The notes under the pieces were generated by a model. The model did not search any database and was not told the DNA's origin. It worked only from the letters and a program-made list of their open reading frames with translations. From Gemmatimonadota bacterium (GTDB lineage Bacteria > Gemmatimonadota > Gemmatimonadetes > Longimicrobiales > Gaopeijiaceae): a stretch of DNA of 5,520 bases. The position numbers and the translations under genes are program-made. Shown piece by piece: positions 5,387-5,520 of the stretch. The stretch covers positions 1 to 5,520 of the forward strand of contig JACQVC010000197.1 in assembly GCA_016209995.1 (NCBI GenBank). The letters are read 5' to 3'. Positions within the stretch are counted from its first letter, which is position 1. Each line of letters opens with the position of its first letter.

Positions 5387-5520
5387 TCGAACCCGCACTC
5401 TGATTCTCGAGCCGGCGATCGGTAGGAGCCTGGCTCTCGACCTTCGGGGTCCCCACGCAAACGCAACGTTTGCGTGGGGAGAAGGCATCGACTCCTCCTC
5501 GTTCCGTTGGCCCCCGTGTC
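5387..5520. other. Downstream non-coding stretch to the window edge
   Basis: I see no gene here. It contains the inverted repeat at 5450-5480 and a short GAGCC/GGCTC pairing (5409-5413 with 5432-5436). Nothing is recognisable in the last 40 bases. Confidence 0.6.
5450..5480. repeat. Perfect inverted repeat, 14-bp arms, CAA loop
   Basis: TCCCCACGCAAACG (5450-5463) and CGTTTGCGTGGGGA (5467-5480) are exact reverse complements separated by CAA. It lies 63 bases after the zinc-ribbon stop. No T-tract follows on either strand, so it is not a standard intrinsic terminator. It may be a T-less terminator or RNA 3'-end stabiliser, a dispersed palindromic repeat, or an operator for a gene beyond the window. 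Confidence 0.8.

Noticed and set aside
5481..5520. A tRNA or the start of another gene at the window edge
   Set aside because: No cloverleaf pairing, T-loop motif or start codon with a ribosome site is visible in these 40 bases.

Overview
The window is GC-rich, and every convincing gene lies on the + strand. The best phylum guess is Gemmatimonadota or a close FCB-group relative. The short sigma-70 factor lacks region 1.1 and has Bacteroidota-like residues in regions 2.4 and 3.0. Yet there are clear Shine-Dalgarno sites (GAGAGAGG before the ketosynthase, GGAGG before the zinc-ribbon gene), which Bacteroidota rarely use. This is inference from protein flavour; no database was searched.

Layout. 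Positions 1-21 hold what may be the last codons of an upstream gene, stop-start overlapped (TGATG) with the next. From 21 to 3805 runs a tight co-directional block: a YceI-family lipoprotein (21-680), an FAD-dependent oxidoreductase of the geranylgeranyl-reductase/halogenase-like class (686-1897), an SRPBCC/polyketide-cyclase-like protein (1976-2449) and a FabF-like beta-ketoacyl synthase with an intact Cys-His-His-Lys set (2513-3805). A strong hairpin sits between the last two genes. A 347-bp intergenic stretch (3806-4152) follows and carries candidate promoters. Then come a primary-type sigma factor (4153-5013), a strong intrinsic terminator (5041-5075), a small FmdB-type zinc-ribbon protein (5168-5386), and a 134-bp tail holding a perfect 14-bp-arm inverted repeat (5450-5480).

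How the genes may work together. Ketosynthase, cyclase-like and flavin enzymes, together with an envelope lipoprotein of a family known to bind polyisoprenoid-like lipids, suggest a small pathway that makes, tailors and handles a hydrophobic product such as a polyketide, aryl or alkyl lipid, or quinone-like compound. No acyl carrier protein, chain-length factor, type III PKS or methyltransferase lies inside the window, so any partners must be outside it. The sigma factor and FmdB-like gene form a separate housekeeping-type neighbourhood.

There is no CRISPR array, mobile element, tRNA or rRNA that I can support.
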